Shown here: positions 4,183 to 7,418 of the stretch, one piece after another
Layout: every line of letters begins with the position of its first letter
Position numbering within the stretch: position 1 is the stretch's first letter
Assembly (NCBI GenBank): GCA_016234205.1
Contig: JACRGN010000110.1
Location: 1-7,418, forward strand
Reading direction: 5' to 3'
Source: Nitrospinota bacterium
GTDB taxonomy: Bacteria; Nitrospinota; Nitrospinia; UBA9942
Length of the DNA: 7,418 nt
Program-made: the position numbers and the translations under genes
Notes under the pieces: model-generated
The model's input: the letters and a program-made list of their open reading frames with translations, nothing else
Databases searched by the model: none
Told to the model about the DNA's origin: nothing

Positions 4183-6789
4183 TCAATGTGCCTCGTTCCA
4201 GTTTTTTCCTGTATGTATTTCAGCCACAATTGGGACTAATAGATTCATTACATTTTCCATTTCTTCTTTTACAAGTTGTTTAATTGATTCAATTTCATCC
4301 TCTAACACTTCAAAGACAAGCTCGTCATGAACCTGAATAATCATCTTCGTTCTTCGTCTTTCGCTTTTAAACCTTCTGTGAATATTTATCATAGCAACCT
4401 TTATCATATCAGCGGCAGAGCCTTGAATAGGTGTATTTATGGCAGTCCTTTCTGCAAATTCCTTTACCTGCCTGTTTTTACTCTTTAAATCAGGAAGATA
4501 CCTGCGTCTCTGGAGGAGTGTCGTTACATAACCCTTCTCGTAAGCCTCTTTCAAAGTTTTATCTATGAAATCTTTTACACCTTTATGTCTGTTGAAATAA
4601 TTATCAATATATTCCTTTGCCTTATCCTTTGAAATGCCCAAATCCCTTGATAGTCCAAATGGGCTTATTCCATAAATAATACCGAAATTGACCGCCTTTG
4701 CCATCCTCCTCATCTCAGCCGTCACCATCCCAGGCAGGACACCAAAGACCTCGCAGGCAGTCCGTTCATGTATATCTTCATCTTTTTTAAATGCATCAAT
4801 CAGGACATCATCCTGAGATACATGAGCCAGTATCCTTAATTCAATCTGGGAATAATCGGCAGATAAAATCAAAGCCCCGCTCTCCGCAATAAATCCCTTT
4901 CTTATCTCCCTTCCAAGCTCTGTCCTTATGGGTATATTCTGTAAATTCGGGTCTGAGCTTGAGAGTCTGCCGGTAGCTGTAACAGTTTGGTTGAATGATG
5001 TATGTATCCTATCTGTCTTATGATTTACCATATCTATAAGGGCATCCACATAGGTGGATTTTAATTTTGAAAGCTGGCGGTATTCTAAAATTATAGCAGG
5101 CAAATCGTGCTGGGTTGATAGCTGCTGTAACACCTCCACATCTGTTGATAATCCTGTCTTTGTCCTTTTTGCAGGTTTAAGTTTTAGTTTTTCAAATAAT
5201 ATCTCCTGCAACTGTTTTGGTGAATTTATATTGAATTCAATTCCTGCAATGAAATATATCCTCTCTGTCAATCTATTCAGTTCCCGATCAAGCCTCTTTG
5301 ACATATCCATCAAAAATGGCAAATCTATCTGGACACCATTTCTTTCCATATCAGAAAGAACTTCTATCAAAGGAATTTCAACCTTATGAAACAGCTCAAT
5401 AAGTCCATCCTCTTTTAAAATAGGCTCAAGTTTCTCTTTTGATTGATATGCAGTATCTGCATCTTCACATGAGCGGTTCATTGCCTCCTCAATTTTTAAA
5501 AGACTAAAATCCTTGATAGCAGATGAGGCTTTTTCTCCACTCTCTGTAATCTGATTTCTGCCACCTGAAGGATTTATCAGATATGATGCTATTGCTGAAT
5601 CAAAGTCTATACCTCTTAAGCCAATCTCTTCATTTGCCAGAATTATTGTTTCATATTTTATATTCAGCCCGTATTTTTTAATATTTTCATTTTCCAATAT
5701 AGGCTTTAACCTTTCTATTACATATTTTTTATCTATTTGACCAATGGGTATATAAAATGCTTTATAAGATTTCAATGCAATGGAGATGCCGACAATATCA
5801 GCCCTCATAGGCTCCTGATTTGTTGCAGCAATATCAAGGGCAATTGCATTAGATGATGCAATATCGTCTAAGAGTTTATTAAAATCCCCTTCTTCAGTAA
5901 TGATTCTGTATTCTCTCTTTGATTTATCTTTATTTGATGAAATCTCTTTTAAGAGGGTAAAAAATTCCAATTCATTTAAGAGATTAGTCAGTTCATCGTC
6001 ATTAACATCTTTTAATATCAGGTCTTCTACAGGAGTATTTAATTCTACATTTTTATTAATGACACCGAGCCTTCTGCTTAAGAGTGCCTGCTCAGTATGT
6101 TCTTTAAGTTTTTCCCTTATAGAAGGTTTACCCACCTTTTCAATATTATTCAGGAGATTATCAATGTTTCCAAACTCTTTTATAAGTGCAACAGCTGTCT
6201 TCTCACCGATGCCGGGGACTCCGGGGATATTATCCGATGCATCACCCATAAGCCCTATGACCTCAACTACCTTATCAGGACTAACACCGAATTTTTCTAT
6301 AACCTCCTTCTCCCCATAAGTTTTATTTTTAAGTGTATCCAGCATCCTTATAGTCGGTGTTATAAGCTGGAGCATATCTTTATCACCGCTTACAATTGTT
6401 ACATCAAATCCCCTGGATGAAGCCTCTCTGACAGCACTGCCTATAAGGTCATCCGCCTCATACCCCTCATTTTGCAGGTGAGGGATATTAAATGCTTCCA
6501 CTAATCTTTGAATATATGGAATCTGCGGCACAAGTTCATCAGGCATCTCAGGTCTATGGGCTTTATACTCGGCATACTCTTTATGCCTGAATGTCTTCCC
6601 TTTGGAGTCAAATGCAATGGCAAGGTAGTCAGGCTTTTCATCTCTTATAATCTTTAAAAGCATCCGCGTAAAGCCGTATATTGCATTTGTAGGCAGTCCC
6701 TTTGAATTTGTTAGATGAGGGATTGCATAGAATGCCCTATAGATATAGGATGAGCCGTCTATTATGTAAAGCCTTGGTTTTTTCTGCAT
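4183..6789 (-). CDS. polA: DNA polymerase I
   Basis: Family A polymerase for Okazaki-fragment maturation and repair-gap filling; 868 residues, against 928 in E. coli. The 5'-nuclease domain (about 1-285) has IIDGSSYIYRAFYA (9-22), GYEADDLIG (109-117), SGDKDMLQLI (134-143) and GDASDNIPGVPGIGEKTA (182-199), with the metal-binding aspartates present. The 3'-5' exonuclease-like domain (about 295-460) is degenerate. Exo I reads LDIAAT (D319 kept, the usual glutamate replaced by A321). Exo II reads GLNIKYE (N376 kept, aspartate replaced by E380). Exo III reads RSCED (tyrosine replaced by R439, D443 kept). The polymerase domain is intact: motif A SADYSQIELR (D645), motif B RRMAKAVNFGIIYG (K698, Y706) and motif C QVHDELVFEV (D822, E823). 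The start at 6789 is forced by the N-terminal motif, but no Shine-Dalgarno precedes it. It follows the TPR gene by 68 nt on the same strand and may share its promoter. Confidence 0.97.
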   Translation of the reverse strand: MQKKPRLYIIDGSSYIYRAFYAIPHLTNSKGLPTNAIYGFTRMLLKIIRDEKPDYLAIAFDSKGKTFRHKEYAEYKAHRPEMPDELVPQIPYIQRLVEAFNIPHLQNEGYEADDLIGSAVREASSRGFDVTIVSGDKDMLQLITPTIRMLDTLKNKTYGEKEVIEKFGVSPDKVVEVIGLMGDASDNIPGVPGIGEKTAVALIKEFGNIDNLLNNIEKVGKPSIREKLKEHTEQALLSRRLGVINKNVELNTPVEDLILKDVNDDELTNLLNELEFFTLLKEISSNKDKSKREYRIITEEGDFNKLLDDIASSNAIALDIAATNQEPMRADIVGISIALKSYKAFYIPIGQIDKKYVIERLKPILENENIKKYGLNIKYETIILANEEIGLRGIDFDSAIASYLINPSGGRNQITESGEKASSAIKDFSLLKIEEAMNRSCEDADTAYQSKEKLEPILKEDGLIELFHKVEIPLIEVLSDMERNGVQIDLPFLMDMSKRLDRELNRLTERIYFIAGIEFNINSPKQLQEILFEKLKLKPAKRTKTGLSTDVEVLQQLSTQHDLPAIILEYRQLSKLKSTYVDALIDMVNHKTDRIHTSFNQTVTATGRLSSSDPNLQNIPIRTELGREIRKGFIAESGALILSADYSQIELRILAHVSQDDVLIDAFKKDEDIHERTACEVFGVLPGMVTAEMRRMAKAVNFGIIYGISPFGLSRDLGISKDKAKEYIDNYFNRHKGVKDFIDKTLKEAYEKGYVTTLLQRRRYLPDLKSKNRQVKEFAERTAINTPIQGSAADMIKVAMINIHRRFKSERRRTKMIIQVHDELVFEVLEDEIESIKQLVKEEMENVMNLLVPIVAEIHTGKNWNEAH

Positions 6790-6824
6790 AGGTTGGTTGG
6801 ATTTGGTGAGGTCTTATCCCCTCT

Positions 6825-6845
6825 CCCTCCCCATGTCGGGGAGGG
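6825..6845. repeat. GC-rich hairpin between the TPR gene and polA
   Basis: CCCTCCCC (6825-6832) and GGGGAGGG (6838-6845) form a perfect 8-bp stem with a 5-nt loop ATGTC. It sits downstream of the TPR stop and upstream of polA on the same strand. No T-run follows on the minus strand, so it is not a typical intrinsic terminator. It may be a dispersed palindrome of the CCCTC...GAGGG type, or it may stabilise the message end or attenuate polA. Confidence 0.6.
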
Positions 6846-6857
6846 GAGGGCAGTAGA

Positions 6858-7223
6858 TTATTTGCCAATATGTCTCTTTAATACCTCTGAATTCTGAATC
6901 TTCTCATTCTTTGGGGCAAGCTTTGCTGCCATTTTGAAGTGTTCAGTAGCCTCTCCATGTTTATCAAGATTCTCCATGCAGAGTGCAAGATTATAATGTG
7001 CCTCGGCAAAATTGGGGTCTGCCTTTACAGCCTCTTTAAAATGTTTAGCGGCGACTTCCCAGTGTCCCTCTTTAAAATGTGTTATCCCATCCACATTATG
7101 ATGGCATGATGCCTCTTTTACATCCTTTGGACAGCTAAGTGCCTCATAACTCCCTGCAGAGGCATACACAGGGACTAAAATCAGGGAAAGAATGAACAAA
7201 GATAAAACTATAACTTTACCCAT
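6858..7223 (-). CDS. Exported tetratricopeptide-repeat protein
   Basis: A 121-residue protein with a Sec-type signal peptide (residues 1-23: MGK, a hydrophobic core LSLFILSLILVPV, then an AxA cleavage motif YASA), so it should be periplasmic. The mature part starts with a short segment holding two cysteines (C31 and C40, in LSCPKD and ASCHHN). Two TPR-like helical hairpins follow: ITHFKEGHWEVAAKHFKEAV...ADPN (about 47-71) and FAEAHYNLALCMENLDKHGE...LAPKN (about 72-106). TPRs mediate protein-protein contacts; the partner is unknown. The CHH cluster could bind a metal, or the cysteines could form a disulphide, but a covalent heme site is not indicated because no CxxCH is present. The start is ATG 7223, since AGGAGGTG (7237-7230) lies 6 nt upstream; a GTG at 7232 overlaps that site and is unlikely. 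It has a strong promoter and precedes polA by 68 nt. Confidence 0.85.
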   Translation of the reverse strand: MGKVIVLSLFILSLILVPVYASAGSYEALSCPKDVKEASCHHNVDGITHFKEGHWEVAAKHFKEAVKADPNFAEAHYNLALCMENLDKHGEATEHFKMAAKLAPKNEKIQNSEVLKRHIGK

Positions 7224-7229
7224 ATCTAT

Positions 7230-7237
7230 CACCTCCT
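7230..7237 (-). promoter_or_regulatory. Shine-Dalgarno of the TPR gene
   Basis: AGGAGGTG on the minus strand lies six bases before the ATG at 7223. It covers the in-frame GTG at 7232, which argues for the shorter 121-residue product. Confidence 0.8.
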
Positions 7238-7249
7238 CTCTTGAGGATG

Positions 7250-7278
7250 ATATTAATAAAGGAGGTTTTAAATGTCAA
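7250..7278 (-). promoter_or_regulatory. Near-consensus sigma-70 promoter for the TPR gene (and possibly polA)
   Basis: On the minus strand a perfect -35 TTGACA (7278-7273) is separated by exactly 17 nt from the -10 TAATAT (7255-7250), one mismatch from TATAAT. Transcription would start near 7243, giving a leader of about 20 nt that contains the AGGAGGTG ribosome site. Position, spacing and match make this the best promoter in the window. polA has no clear promoter of its own, so read-through from here is plausible. Confidence 0.8.
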
Positions 7279-7338
7279 TAAAATATTATTAAGCAGATAT
7301 ATATGGTTTTACAGGTTGAAGTAGGAAATTATAAAAAA

Positions 7339-7372
7339 TTTGCCACAGAGTTCACAGAGAACACAGAGGAAA
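7339..7372. repeat. Short tandem CACAGAG motif in a dispersed-type repeat
   Basis: CACAGAG occurs three times with a 9-nt period (7344-7350, 7353-7359, 7362-7368), separated by TT and AA. Sequences like CCACAGAGTTCACAGAGA recur as intergenic repeats in various bacterial genomes (general knowledge), so this is probably one copy of such a family. The rest of 7279-7418 is A- and G-rich with no gene that I can support. Confidence 0.6.
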
Positions 7373-7418
7373 ACAATAAGGAGAAATGGGGAAAGAAAGA
7401 GAAAGTGGGGAATGATAG

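Noticed and set aside
5054..5389. Plus-strand open frame of 111 codons antisense to polA
   Set aside because: It lies wholly inside polA on the opposite strand, has no recognisable domain, and polA is clearly the coding strand.
5900..6420. Plus-strand open frames antisense to the 5'-nuclease part of polA
   Set aside because: Low-complexity Ser/Phe/Leu-rich translations typical of the reverse of an AT-rich gene; no family resemblance.
7272..7292. Six-codon plus-strand ORF preceded by a perfect AGGAGG
   Set aside because: Too short, with no conserved context. The AGGAGG is the complement of the spacer of the minus-strand TPR promoter, so it is likely coincidence.
7339..7372. Possible start of a CRISPR array
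   Set aside because: The repeated unit is 7 nt with a 9-nt period and no spacers; no cas gene is nearby.

Overview
The window is about 7.4 kb of AT-rich bacterial DNA (roughly 40% GC by eye). It looks like part of an uncultured Gram-negative genome, possibly Nitrospirota or a deltaproteobacterial-type lineage. The evidence for that is the general look of the PolA and periplasmic TPR proteins and the short dispersed palindromes; the taxonomic call is a weak inference.

Layout. (1) 1-195, minus strand: the first 65 residues of deoxyribose-phosphate aldolase (deoC), running off the left edge. (2) 196-458: non-coding, with a possible deoC promoter, a perfect small hairpin, and a ~103-bp inverted-repeat element (341-443). 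(3) 459-4125, plus strand: an accessory, defence-like block in visible decay. It begins with a 5'-truncated DUF6883 gene and an intact DUF4926 gene. Next is a type III restriction (Res)-like helicase-nuclease that keeps all its motifs but is split over three reading frames. After it come a relic of the C-terminal tail of an Eco57I/BREX-PglX-type DNA methyltransferase carrying an in-frame palindrome, a 3'-truncated DUF4258 gene, an intact DUF2283 gene, and a second, more eroded relic of the same kind of methyltransferase tail. (4) 4183-6789, minus strand: complete DNA polymerase I (polA), with intact 5'-nuclease and polymerase motifs but a degenerate 3'-5' proofreading site. (5) 6858-7223, minus strand: an exported TPR protein with a near-consensus sigma-70 promoter and a strong ribosome binding site. 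(6) 7279-7418: non-coding, with a three-copy 9-nt tandem motif inside what looks like a dispersed repeat.

How it fits together. Two housekeeping genes on the minus strand (deoC, polA) flank a plus-strand restriction-modification/toxin-antitoxin-like cargo that appears inactivated. The large Res gene has frameshifts, both methyltransferase remnants are only tails, and one partner of each small-gene pair (DUF6883 of DUF6883-DUF4926, DUF4258 of DUF4258-DUF2283) is truncated while the other is intact. This reads as the scar of a defence island. I do not see a complete new system. The points most worth checking are the repeated pattern of one broken and one intact small partner, the repeat abutting the truncated DUF6883 gene, and the PolA exonuclease changes.
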